Below, in pieces: positions 17,301-26,507 of a stretch of 64,000 nt of DNA. Position 1 is the first letter of the stretch. Each line of letters starts with the position of its first letter. The stretch comes from Sphingobacteriales bacterium TSM_CSM (GTDB lineage: Bacteria > Bacteroidota > Bacteroidia > Chitinophagales > UBA2359), in NCBI GenBank assembly GCA_002212725.1, contig MTCR01000143.1, positions 1-64,000 of the forward strand, read 5' to 3'. The position numbers and the translations under genes were made by a program. Below the pieces are notes generated by a model, which searched no databases, was not told the origin of the DNA, and saw nothing but the letters and a program-made list of their open reading frames with translations.

Positions 17301-20300
17301 TTAATATTTTAACAATTTGCCAATGTAGGTGTTGTTGTTTTGGTCGGTTGCTTTAATAATAAAAAAGGTTCCGTTAAGGGTGGTAACATCCAGCATAAAG
17401 TTATTGCCGTTGTATGGAAATAACTGTTTTACCATAGCGCCGCTCGCATCGTAAATTGCAATATCTTTAATGGTTGCATAGTTTTTATACATAAAGTAAT
17501 GCGGGTCTATGGTAAGCAGGGTGGTACAGGCGGCAGGATTGGGATAAATATACAACTCATATGTTTTGGGTGCGGTGTGGTATTTTATGGTATTAAGCGT
17601 TGTATTGGTAATAACCGGGTCTTCGTAATCAAAAACAATGCTTGCGTTGTTTTTAATTTGTGTTCCGCCGCTTACCGTTTTGGCGGGCGAAACGGCATAA
17701 ATAAAAAAGCCGTGGCTTTCGGGTTCGTTGTTAGTACTGTCGGGCAGGTTAATGGCATCAAACACAACCCTTAGCAGGCTGTTTTCGGTTAAACTATACT
17801 CAAAATCGTGGCTGCTACTCAAAACTTTAAAGGTTGCGGGGTCTGCCTGTTCGGGCAGCGTGTTTTCAATTATTACCCGGTAAGCGGGGTAGGTTCCAAC
17901 ATTCTGAAATCTGATGGTATAGGTAAGTTCCTGTTCTTTGTCTATGAATCCGCCGGTTCCGGTTCCCATTGGGCTAACCAGAATATCGTTGGGGTCTATG
18001 GCACCTACCACCTCTCTTAACTCGCTGTAGGTGTTGTTGGAAGGTGAAAAATCGGAGCCGCTTGCCGCAATTTGGGTACTCACCTGCAGGTTTTGCCCCA
18101 CATAAGAGGAGAGCAATACCGAGTCAATGAGGGTAATAAATGCGCTATGCCCGGCTTTTACGCTGTCTATGTTCCAGGAATACGTGTTGGGTTGTGGTGT
18201 TTCAAAAGGCTTTGATGCGTCAGTAAGCATTACTTCGGGCGGATAGGTGAGGGTAATTTGTACATTATAGGCGGTAGAAGCGCCCAGATTTTTATAAGAT
18301 ACAATTGATTCGCCTTTAAACCCTCTGCGCCAGGCGGTGGTGGCAGTGGCAACCTCAAGGTCGTAATTGCCCGATGCGGCATATACCGGCACATTTGCCA
18401 CCTGGTTTTGGTTAAAGCCCGAAAGGGTAAAACTAACCGCGCAATTGCTTTGCCACATAGGGTTATATGTTGTTTCCAGGGTGTAAGTGCCGTTTTTAAG
18501 CCGAACGTGGTATTGCCCGTTTTGGTTGGTGGCCAGCAGTTTATTATCGGGCATTATGCGCAGGGTTACGGTGCTTACGGTCTGTTCGCCGGGGTTAAGT
18601 ATGCAGTTGTTGTTGGTATCGTTAAAAACCACCCCCTGTACCAGGTTGGCTTCTTCTTCGGTAATGGTGATGAACTGGTTGGCGCTAAGGTTGGCAATGC
18701 GTTGCACATAACCCGACGGCCAGTAAATTTCCACACTATCGGCAACAGAGGCACTGCCCAGCCCAAAATGCTGCCGCAGGCTGTTTTGGCTTCCAAACCC
18801 CGAAACAGGCAACACCTGCCGCATTTGCCATTTACCGGCTGCCTTTACTTTTATTGTAGTGCCAAGTGCAGAAAAATTGCTGACCAACCCCCGCAACTGA
18901 ATGTTGAGCCACTTGTTGCCATTGCCTTTGTTGCAGTATAGCCGGTCTTTTTGCCCGGCATGAAAAGCCAGTGCAAGGTCAATAAAACCGTCGCGGTTGC
19001 AGTCGGCCCAAGCCTGCCCAAAATTGTAGCCTATGTCGGTGGCAATTTCTTCATCGGTAATTTTGGTGAAGTTGCCGGTGCCATCGTTCAGGTACAGGAA
19101 ATTGGGTCCCTGGTCGTTGGTAACAAACAGGTCAAGGTCGGCATCGTTGTCAATATCCGTAAAATTAGCGCCGTGGCTGTGCCCGTAATCCTGCGAAACT
19201 ACCGAGTTGGTTACTTTTACAAAAGCGCCGCCGGTGTTTTTATATAAAGCGTTTTGCTGGTCAGAGGCATTGGCAACAAACAGGTCTGCCCAGCCGTCGT
19301 TGTCATAGTCGCCCCAGGCGGCGCCTACACTGTTGGCGGCATCGGCAGCCAAATCGCCGGCGGTTACATTTTCAAAGTTCATGCCGCCGGTGTTTCTGAA
19401 TAAAGAATTAGGCGTGTTGTTGCCGTTCGGAATAAATATATCAACCAGTCCGTCGTTGTTAAAATCGGCCAGAACAGGAGCGCCGGAGCGGTTGCTTTCC
19501 ATACAAACCGGCGAGTTTTCTATTCGGGTAAAGGTGCTGTTGCCATTGTTTCGGTATAGTTGGTGAAACCGCGTTTCAAAGTAATTGGTCAGTAACAGGT
19601 CAATAAACCCGTCGTTGTCAAAATCGGCCCAGGCTGCGCCATGAAAATACTGCGGGTTGGGGTCAATGCCCGAATTGGGAATGGGGGTAAAATTGCCGCC
19701 GCCGCTGTTTTGGTAGAGCATGGCAGGCAGTTGCGTGTCATTCACTATTAAAACATCCGGCAGTCCGTCGTTGTTAATATCGGACCAGGCGCTGCCGGTT
19801 GCAGGCGCAAGGTTGGCAGAAAAGCCGGCGCCGGTTATATTGGTAAAAGTGCCGTTACCATTGTTTCGGTACAACATGCCGGGGGTGGCGCCGCTTTTAT
19901 CGGTAAAAAAGATGTCTTCCCACCCATCGTTATTGTAATCTGTCCAGGCACAGTTCCAGCCCGAAATATTGGTAGCCGAGGGCAGTTGTGCACATTTATC
20001 CATAAATTGGTTGCTGTTGCAGGTGCTTACGGTAAGGGTTGCCACATTTGAGGTTATAAAAGCGCCGTTGGTTTCTGCAACCAGGCAGTCGTAGCCGGCG
20101 GCATCGGTTGCCATTACGTTGTTCAGTTGCAGGCTGCTTGAGGTAGCGCCGGCAATATTAACCCCGTTTTTTCGCCACTGATAGGTAAGGTTGCCGCCGT
20201 TGCCGGCCTGTGCGGTTATGGTAAAGGTGGCGTTGTTGCCCTGGCAGGCAGTTTGGCTTTGTGGCTGGGTAAGAATTTGCGGCGGGTTAATAGTGGCATT

Positions 20301-20744
20301 GCTGGAGCCGCTGTAGCTGCAAAACGATAACAACTCATTGGTTTGCGGGTTTACGAACTCAAGGGTAAAAGCGCCTGCCGGCGGAAGGTTTACGTTGTAA
20401 AAACAATATTTTACCGAAGTAGTACTGCCCGAAACAACCGGAACCGCTGCCGGCCCGGCCACCGCTGCCGATAAGGTGGTGCCAATCCAAATATTGCGTA
20501 TGGCCGGCGGCGCTGTTACCACACCCGGAAAAGCAAAGGTAATGTCGCCGGTTTTTGGAAGTCCGTTCATTTGTGTAGCATAGGGGGTGCCGGTAAAATT
20601 GGCAGCCATAGGCGTACCACTTACGCCGGGGCAATTGTTGGGTTGCCCGTTGCCATTGTTTCTTTTGGATATTACAGAGCAGTTTTGGGCAGCCAGAAAT
20701 GTACCTGCCAATAGCAACAACCCAAATAGCAGTAAATTTTTCAT
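17301..20744 (-). CDS. Secreted FG-GAP/VCBS repeat protein with Ig, ASPIC/UnbV and T9SS domains
   Basis: About 1147 residues from MKNLLLFGLLLLAG at 20744; the 65 codons upstream in frame do not look coding. Order: signal peptide (GTFLAAQ); an N-terminal beta region; an Ig-like domain (YQWRKNGVNIAGATSSSLQL); a long run of FG-GAP/VCBS repeats with calcium-type DxNxDGxxD loops (DYNNDGWEDIFF, DINNDGLPDVLI, DFDNDGFIDLLL, DYDNDGWADLFV, DIDNDADLDLFV, DCNRDGFIDLAL); an ASPIC/UnbV domain (RQHFGLGSASVADSVEIYWPSG is its core region); a SdrD/DUF11-like region; and a T9SS tail (YIYPNPAACTTLL to IGKLLKY). Such propellers bind calcium and act in adhesion or carbohydrate and protein binding at the surface. 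Confidence 0.85.
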   Translation of the reverse strand: MKNLLLFGLLLLAGTFLAAQNCSVISKRNNGNGQPNNCPGVSGTPMAANFTGTPYATQMNGLPKTGDITFAFPGVVTAPPAIRNIWIGTTLSAAVAGPAAVPVVSGSTTSVKYCFYNVNLPPAGAFTLEFVNPQTNELLSFCSYSGSSNATINPPQILTQPQSQTACQGNNATFTITAQAGNGGNLTYQWRKNGVNIAGATSSSLQLNNVMATDAAGYDCLVAETNGAFITSNVATLTVSTCNSNQFMDKCAQLPSATNISGWNCAWTDYNNDGWEDIFFTDKSGATPGMLYRNNGNGTFTNITGAGFSANLAPATGSAWSDINNDGLPDVLIVNDTQLPAMLYQNSGGGNFTPIPNSGIDPNPQYFHGAAWADFDNDGFIDLLLTNYFETRFHQLYRNNGNSTFTRIENSPVCMESNRSGAPVLADFNNDGLVDIFIPNGNNTPNSLFRNTGGMNFENVTAGDLAADAANSVGAAWGDYDNDGWADLFVANASDQQNALYKNTGGAFVKVTNSVVSQDYGHSHGANFTDIDNDADLDLFVTNDQGPNFLYLNDGTGNFTKITDEEIATDIGYNFGQAWADCNRDGFIDLALAFHAGQKDRLYCNKGNGNKWLNIQLRGLVSNFSALGTTIKVKAAGKWQMRQVLPVSGFGSQNSLRQHFGLGSASVADSVEIYWPSGYVQRIANLSANQFITITEEEANLVQGVVFNDTNNNCILNPGEQTVSTVTLRIMPDNKLLATNQNGQYHVRLKNGTYTLETTYNPMWQSNCAVSFTLSGFNQNQVANVPVYAASGNYDLEVATATTAWRRGFKGESIVSYKNLGASTAYNVQITLTYPPEVMLTDASKPFETPQPNTYSWNIDSVKAGHSAFITLIDSVLLSSYVGQNLQVSTQIAASGSDFSPSNNTYSELREVVGAIDPNDILVSPMGTGTGGFIDKEQELTYTIRFQNVGTYPAYRVIIENTLPEQADPATFKVLSSSHDFEYSLTENSLLRVVFDAINLPDSTNNEPESHGFFIYAVSPAKTVSGGTQIKNNASIVFDYEDPVITNTTLNTIKYHTAPKTYELYIYPNPAACTTLLTIDPHYFMYKNYATIKDIAIYDASGAMVKQLFPYNGNNFMLDVTTLNGTFFIIKATDQNNNTYIGKLLKY

Positions 20745-21574
20745 GTGGTATATCGGTTTTACTGCTATCCGGCAAGCAAAGCTCCAAAAATACAAAATTC
20801 TCATTATCAGGAAATTATAAACATTAATTTTCCAACTTTTTTCCAAATTCGGGAAAAAATTTCGCTTTTTTGGCAGTTTTGCCTCCTCTTTTGCAAACGG
20901 ACAATTGTAAACCACAGGAAACAAATAGTAAGCAACCATTTGGGGTAACTCTTCAGGTACTATCTGTAAATCCGGGCATTTTCTCTTGTTCCTTGCTCAT
21001 TTGAAGCATTGACCAAAGAGCAAAAAAACTTTGCGGAACTTTGCGGTAAAATGAATGGAATTTAGTGAAGAACATCACCAACAAAGGTACAACCTAAACA
21101 AGTACCCATTTGGGCAATAAAAACTGTTGGCAGCAAACCGGTACGCGTTATAAAAGCGGTAAAATACCCAAATAAACAAAAAGGGCAGGCAGTAAGCAAT
21201 TAAAGCCCGCCCGCAACATTGCCGTAAAACAAAAATGTAGCATGTATTAAAACCCCTGTTCTACCCCTTCCGTTCAACAGGTTCAGCCATTCCAAAAAGC
21301 CGGTTTTCCGGTGCAGCAGGCAGCCATACTAAGCCAAAAAACAAATATAAAAACCATTTTTTAACAGGCAATTGCTTGGTAAACCAATTTATTTTACCTA
21401 ACTTTACCCCAAATAAATTGTTCTGTTTGTGCGTTTTTAAACACCCAAAGAGGTAATTGTTGTATTAAATTTCAATTCCGGCACTAAACCCCCAAGGTGC
21501 TTTGCCAACATTTAAAAGCCTTAACAGGCAAGTGTTTTAGCTTGTTTTTTTTATTAGTTTTTTCAAATTAATTC
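20745..21574. other. Divergent intergenic region, about 830 bp
   Basis: It lies between two genes transcribed away from each other. It carries the dispersed repeat at 20956-21105. A possible -7 box (CAAAAATA on plus, 20785-20792) faces the minus-strand gene but lacks a good -33 partner. I see no open frame or RNA gene in the rest. Confidence 0.5.
20956..21105 (+). repeat. Dispersed repeat, copy 1 (about 150 bp)
   Basis: It begins GGTACTATCTG and ends CCTAAACAAGTAC. The reverse complement of 39091-39262 matches it over almost the whole length with a few indels; the AAGAACATCACCAACAAAGG stretch is identical in both. The ends are short imperfect inverted repeats (GTACT.../...AGTAC). It contains no reading frame. 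Confidence 0.75.
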
Positions 21575-23506
21575 ATGCTTTTTATGTTTAAGCCTGTTCA
21601 AAATATACTAACCCTCTTGTTTTATTGCATAATTGCCACCATTATACAACTGCCGCTTATGGCGCAGGTTACCCATACCGGCCCGGCGGCCGCCACCCCC
21701 AAAAAACAACCGGCAGATACCAGCAATACCCGCTACGGCGACGGAAAGCATACCACCTCCTCTATTAAAGCCGCAGGCAGCCAACAACCCGAGCCTGTAA
21801 CCCCTGCCGATGCTTCTAAATTTGATTACGGAGGCGGGATTGACCTGAACATACCCGAATCGGACGAAGAGCACGGCATGGAAATGCCCGATGCTCCGGC
21901 CCAAAACGAAGAGGAAACCCTGCCGGCAAACAAACCGGGCAACATCGGTTCAAAAGAAACCGCACCCCCTCAGCCAATTAATATGAACAACCAGGGTAAA
22001 GCATCGGCAATGCCTGCCACTGTAACAGCAGCGCCGGTAAAAGTGTATGAAACCTATAAGCGAGATATAATTAAAGAAAATAAATTGCTGCGAAGCCCTG
22101 TTGTTCTTTCATACCCTTTTGATACCAACAAAATTCCTGAATATACCGATGCCGAATATGCTGCGCGCCTCAAAAGCCTGCCAACCGTTATACCAATGGA
22201 TTATAACGAACTGGTAGGAAAATTCATAAAAATGTATGTGGTGCTTAAGCGCGACCAACTTACCCGGATGTTGCCCCGTACCGACCATTATTTCCGCATT
22301 TTTGAAGAAACGCTTGACCGCTACGGGTTGCCCATGGAACTGAAATATTTGCCCGTTATGGAGTCTGCTCTTATACCTCATGCCAAATCAGACAATGGGG
22401 CAGGCCTGTGGCAGTTGCCCTACGGAACTGCCCGAATGTACGGACTGGAGGCTAATTCTTTTATTGATGAGCGTTTTGACCCTGTTTTATCAACCGAGGC
22501 GGCAGTGCAGCATTTGCGCAATTTATACAGCAAATACCGCGACTGGCAAACGGTAATTGCTGCCTTTAACTGCGGCGAAGGAACGGTAAACAAGGCCATA
22601 AGAACCTCGGGCGGAAGAAAAAAATACAGCGAAATTGCACCTTTTTTGCCGGATGAAGCACAAAGTTATGTGCCCTTATATACGGCAGCAGTGTATGCCA
22701 TGAGCTATTATCCCGAACATAACCTGGTAAAGCACGACGCACCCTATAATTTTTATGCCACAGATACCATAAGGGTGCGCATACCCATAGATTTAAAGGA
22801 GGCAGCCACTTATATCGGCATGCCGCTGGAAGAACTGCAATTTTTAAACCCCGCGGTTAAACGCAATGTGGTGCCGCGTATGCCAAACGGTTTTCCTATT
22901 ACCTTGCCCGTTTCAAAAATTGATGATTTTGGCAGTTTTTTGGCCGGAAAAAGTGCCGCCAAAACTGAAATTATTATTAACAACGGCAATATTGAACAAC
23001 GGGTTAAACTGCCCGAAAGCAGTGTGTGGAACTTCCAAATGGATGAATATGGGCTTGAATATGCACCCGTAAAAATTGACGAAGGGCCAACCATTACCGT
23101 TAAATACACCGTAAAAGATGGCGATGTACTGGGCGTTATTGCCGAAAACTACGATTGTACCGTAGATGAACTGAAACGGTGGAACCGCCTGCCAAACAAC
23201 AAACTTACAACGGGGCAAATTCTGTCAATAAGGGTACCCAAGGCATACGAAAAGGTTTATAAAAATATTGAGGCACGCTATGAAGAAGAAAATGCCCAAC
23301 AATCTACCAATACAAATGGTGCCGAAAATGCCGCCTCCTCCGATGTGGTAGTGGCGCAATATATTTTTAAAGAAGACGACAGCCTGGCAAAAATTGCCCG
23401 GTCTTTTAACATTACCACCGAGCGCCTCATGAAATTCAATAACCTGAAAGTAGATATAGTAATGCCCGGTACAATACTTAAAATACCGGCGCCGGTTCAG
23501 AAGTAA
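21575..23506 (+). CDS. MltD-like membrane-bound lytic murein transglycosylase with two LysM domains
   Basis: 643 residues. The hydrophobic N-terminus (ILTLLFYCIIATIIQLPLMA) is a signal peptide; the start could also be ATG at 21584. A low-complexity Pro/Ala/Glu linker (35-150) leads to a helical domain and an SLT/GH23 catalytic domain: LPVMESALIPHAKS with catalytic Glu263, GAGLWQLPYGTARMYGL and AAFNCGEGTVNKA. Two LysM domains follow (about 508-552, YTVKDGDVLGVIAENYDCTV; about 591-643, YIFKEDDSLAKIARSFNITT). The enzyme cleaves the glycan strands of peptidoglycan to 1,6-anhydro products in the periplasm, with LysM holding the wall. Standard order for Bacteroidota MltD. It stands alone between divergent and convergent neighbours. 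Confidence 0.9.
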   Translation: MLFMFKPVQNILTLLFYCIIATIIQLPLMAQVTHTGPAAATPKKQPADTSNTRYGDGKHTTSSIKAAGSQQPEPVTPADASKFDYGGGIDLNIPESDEEHGMEMPDAPAQNEEETLPANKPGNIGSKETAPPQPINMNNQGKASAMPATVTAAPVKVYETYKRDIIKENKLLRSPVVLSYPFDTNKIPEYTDAEYAARLKSLPTVIPMDYNELVGKFIKMYVVLKRDQLTRMLPRTDHYFRIFEETLDRYGLPMELKYLPVMESALIPHAKSDNGAGLWQLPYGTARMYGLEANSFIDERFDPVLSTEAAVQHLRNLYSKYRDWQTVIAAFNCGEGTVNKAIRTSGGRKKYSEIAPFLPDEAQSYVPLYTAAVYAMSYYPEHNLVKHDAPYNFYATDTIRVRIPIDLKEAATYIGMPLEELQFLNPAVKRNVVPRMPNGFPITLPVSKIDDFGSFLAGKSAAKTEIIINNGNIEQRVKLPESSVWNFQMDEYGLEYAPVKIDEGPTITVKYTVKDGDVLGVIAENYDCTVDELKRWNRLPNNKLTTGQILSIRVPKAYEKVYKNIEARYEEENAQQSTNTNGAENAASSDVVVAQYIFKEDDSLAKIARSFNITTERLMKFNNLKVDIVMPGTILKIPAPVQK

Positions 23507-23566
23507 AACAAAACCGGGGGATGGATATTGACTACCCACCCCCCCGGTTGCCAAACAATAGCTTGC

Positions 23567-25441
23567 TTATTGTTGCATGAGTTGAATACTGCGGTTTATA
23601 AAGCGCGTAAGGTCGGGGCCTTTAAGCATGTTTTGCTGCAACAGCGCAAGGTCATACAGTTGCTGGGCAATGTCTGTTTGTTTTTCTTCATCTCCGGTAT
23701 TATTCACCAAGTTCAGCAGCGCCGGGTGGTTGGTGTTTAAAATTACGTTGTACATATCACCAAACATGGCATTTTCTTTGCCGCCGCTCAGGTTCGACAT
23801 GTCTTTCCAGCGCCGGATAAATTCGGGTCGGGTAATGAGTACCGGCGCATCATTGGGCGACAACGCCCTGAGCATAATGGTGGCCTCGTTTGGGTTAACC
23901 AGTTTCGTGTAAAGGTTTTTCAGGATTTCTTCCTGTCCTGCGTTCAGTACCGATTCGGGTTTTTCTTCCTTTTCAATCAGGTGGTTCAGGGTATCGGCAT
24001 CAACGCGTTTAAAGGCAATACCTTCGTTTTTGCTTTCTATATGCCCTATAAAATGCGGGTCCAGCAGGGTGTCAAATTTCAACACATCGTAACCGGCAGT
24101 TTTAGCCGCTTCTTCGTAGCTGTGCTGCTCGCCGGCGCCATTAGAGTAAAGGTAAACAATTTTGTTGTTTTTATCGGTTTGCAGGTCTTTTACCATTTCC
24201 TTATACTCATCGGGGGTAAAAAACCGGCCGTCTATGTTTTCAAAGAGGCAGAATTTTTGCGCCCTTTCGTTAAATTTATCATCGCTCAACATGCCGTATT
24301 TAATCAACACACCAATATCGCGCCATTTTTGCTCAAATCCGGTGCGGTCGGTTTTAAACATGTCTTCCAGTTTGTCGGCTACTTTTCGTGTAATGTATTT
24401 GTTAATAGATTTTACTTCGGGGTCGCTTTGCAGGTAGCTGCGCGAAACATTGAGCGGAATGTCGGGCGAGTCGATAACGCCATGCAACAGCATTAAAAAG
24501 TCGGGAACAATGTTTTCAACATGGTCTGTAACAAACACCTGGTTACAATACAGGTGAATGCGGTCTTTCCTTATTTCGTAATTGTTGTGTACCTGCGGAA
24601 AGTAAAGAATACCGGTAAGTTTAAAAGGGTAGTCAACGTTAAGGTGTATCCAGAACAGGGGTTCTTCTGCCATAGGATACAGGGTGTGGTAAAATTCCTT
24701 GTATTGTTCGGGGGTAATATCGGCAGGTTTGCGGTTCCAAAGGGGTTGGGTATCGTTTACAATGTTATCGGTTTCAACGGCTTCGGTTTCGCCTTCTTCG
24801 CCGCCTTCTTTGGGCAGGTATTGGGTTTTGGTGCCAAACTTAATTTCAACGGGTAAAAACCGGCAGTATTTTGAAAGCAACCCCTGTATGCGGTCTTTTT
24901 TCAGGTAATCGGCATGGTCTTTACCAATATGCAGCACAATATCGGTGCCGCGTTCGGTTTTTTGGTCGGTTTCGGCAATGCTGTATTCGGTGCTGCCCTC
25001 ACATACCCAATGTACGGCGGGCGCATCGGGCTGATGTGATTTGGTAATAATTTCCACCTTGTCTGCCACCATAAAGGCAGAATAAAAACCCAACCCAAAA
25101 TTTCCGATAATGGCGTTGGCGTTTTCGTATTTGGTTAAAAACTCGCGGGCACTCGAAAAAGCAATTTGGGTAATGTATCGCTCAACCTCCTGATAAGTCA
25201 TACCAATGCCTTTATCGCTAATGGTAAGCGTGCCGGCATCTTCATTTACCGCAACTTCTATGGTAAGATTGCCTAACTCGCCGCTCACCTCCCCGCGCGA
25301 CGACAGGGTTTTGAGTTTCTGCGTGGCATCTACGGCATTTGACACCAACTCGCGAAGAAAAATTTCCTGGTCAGAATAAAGAAATTTTTTAATTATTGGA
25401 AAAATGTCTTCGGTTTGAACACTAATGGTACCTTTTTGCAT
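23567..25441 (-). CDS. htpG: Molecular chaperone HtpG (Hsp90)
   Basis: 624 residues, the usual size of bacterial Hsp90. The GHKL ATPase motifs are all present: LRELVSNAVDA (Asn/Asp contacts), ISDKGIGMT, and the lid and GNFGLGFYSAFMVA loop. A middle domain (PLWNRKP, EPLFWIHLNVDYPFKLTGILYFP, SDVPLNVSR-like SPDIPLNVSRSYLQ) and a C-terminal dimerisation domain (LRALSPNDAPVL, NTNHPALLNLV) follow. It folds client proteins in the cytoplasm with ATP. The linker after the ATPase domain is short and acidic (EGGEEGETEAVETDN). It converges on the transglycosylase gene with a 60-bp gap. Confidence 0.97.
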   Translation of the reverse strand: MQKGTISVQTEDIFPIIKKFLYSDQEIFLRELVSNAVDATQKLKTLSSRGEVSGELGNLTIEVAVNEDAGTLTISDKGIGMTYQEVERYITQIAFSSAREFLTKYENANAIIGNFGLGFYSAFMVADKVEIITKSHQPDAPAVHWVCEGSTEYSIAETDQKTERGTDIVLHIGKDHADYLKKDRIQGLLSKYCRFLPVEIKFGTKTQYLPKEGGEEGETEAVETDNIVNDTQPLWNRKPADITPEQYKEFYHTLYPMAEEPLFWIHLNVDYPFKLTGILYFPQVHNNYEIRKDRIHLYCNQVFVTDHVENIVPDFLMLLHGVIDSPDIPLNVSRSYLQSDPEVKSINKYITRKVADKLEDMFKTDRTGFEQKWRDIGVLIKYGMLSDDKFNERAQKFCLFENIDGRFFTPDEYKEMVKDLQTDKNNKIVYLYSNGAGEQHSYEEAAKTAGYDVLKFDTLLDPHFIGHIESKNEGIAFKRVDADTLNHLIEKEEKPESVLNAGQEEILKNLYTKLVNPNEATIMLRALSPNDAPVLITRPEFIRRWKDMSNLSGGKENAMFGDMYNVILNTNHPALLNLVNNTGDEEKQTDIAQQLYDLALLQQNMLKGPDLTRFINRSIQLMQQ

Positions 25442-25852
25442 ATGCTTAAATTTTATGTTGCTGAAACTTTTTCTGAAAATTATACAGCCCGAATTTTTCC
25501 GGAACTATTGCGCACTGCCCACCAGCAGCAATGCTATAAACGCCGCGGCAGTACAACTGCTTTTTTGCATACCAAAAGCCATGCCACAGGACAAAATCTG
25601 CCTTTTTGTCTGCTTTTAGCCAATAAAAATGGCGGTGTGGCGCAAAAAATGGCAGCCAAAATGGCCGGTTTCAGTTTGCCGGAATTAAGTGTTGGGGTTC
25701 TTTTGCCACGTGGACATTGCACCTGCTCTACCCCTGCTGTTGCCGCCCGGTTTGGGTTATAAGCCTTTTTTGCCTGGTTGCAACATTGCTTATACCTGCG
25801 TTGTTATAAGCAGGAACAATTAATTTTTAAACATCATGCCGCTTTTGTGCTT
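25442..25852. other. Intergenic region without recognisable gene
   Basis: About 410 bp between divergent htpG and the barrel gene. Open frames here have no family resemblance. I see no hairpin or clear TAnnTTTG promoter. Confidence 0.4.
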
Positions 25853-26482
25853 ATGAAAACACCTGCCTTTTACCTCTTGCTTTTGCTGTTGTGTCCACTG
25901 TTTACCTTTGCCCAAACCTTTAAGGCCGGCATTGCCGGCGGGGTTAACTTTACCCAAATAGATGGCGATAATATTGGCGGATACAACAAATTTGGGGCAA
26001 ATGTAGGTTTTTTATCCGAAATTCCTTTTTCCGACCGATGGGCGGTAGGGTTAGAGTTGCTCTATACACAAAAAGGAAGCCGCGCTGTGGTAACGGCCAA
26101 CAATCTGAGCAATTTTAAAATTAACATGGATTATGCCGAAATACCCGTGCTGGTAAAGTATCATGACAAAAAAGGCGGGTTTAACTTTGGCGGCGGGTTT
26201 GCTTTGGGGCGCCTGGTGCGAACCCGCTATATAGAAGATGGTACCGATGCCACCGAGGCTTACTTTAATGGTGCCAACAAACCCAAACGGTGGGAGTGGA
26301 GCATTATAGCCGATGTTTCTTACATGATAACCCCGGTTTGGGGAATTAGCCTTCGGGGTGCTTACTCGCTGCTGCCCGTGCGGCAAGACCCCAACAGCCT
26401 GTTCCGAAATTCGGGGCAGTTTCACAACGTGCTAAGTGTGCGCACCATATTTATGTTCAGCGCCATTAATAAAAAAGATTAG
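25853..26482 (+). CDS. Outer membrane beta-barrel protein (PorT-like family)
   Basis: About 209 residues from ATG at 25853, the methionine that directly starts the signal peptide (MKTPAFYLLLLLLCPLFTFAQ); a longer frame from 25778 would precede it. The mature part starts FKAGIAGGVNFTQIDGD and shows alternating strands with GLELLYTQKGSR, IPVLVKY-like EIPVLVKYH, GFNFGGGFALG and a final SVRTIFMFS strand. This is the pattern of small eight-stranded Bacteroidota barrels of the PorT/OMP_b-brl_2 group. True PorT belongs to the T9SS, but this group is large, and no other por genes are nearby, so the role is open. Confidence 0.75.
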   Translation: MKTPAFYLLLLLLCPLFTFAQTFKAGIAGGVNFTQIDGDNIGGYNKFGANVGFLSEIPFSDRWAVGLELLYTQKGSRAVVTANNLSNFKINMDYAEIPVLVKYHDKKGGFNFGGGFALGRLVRTRYIEDGTDATEAYFNGANKPKRWEWSIIADVSYMITPVWGISLRGAYSLLPVRQDPNSLFRNSGQFHNVLSVRTIFMFSAINKKD

Positions 26483-26507
26483 TCCGCTGCTGCCAACTTG
26501 TGGGTTG

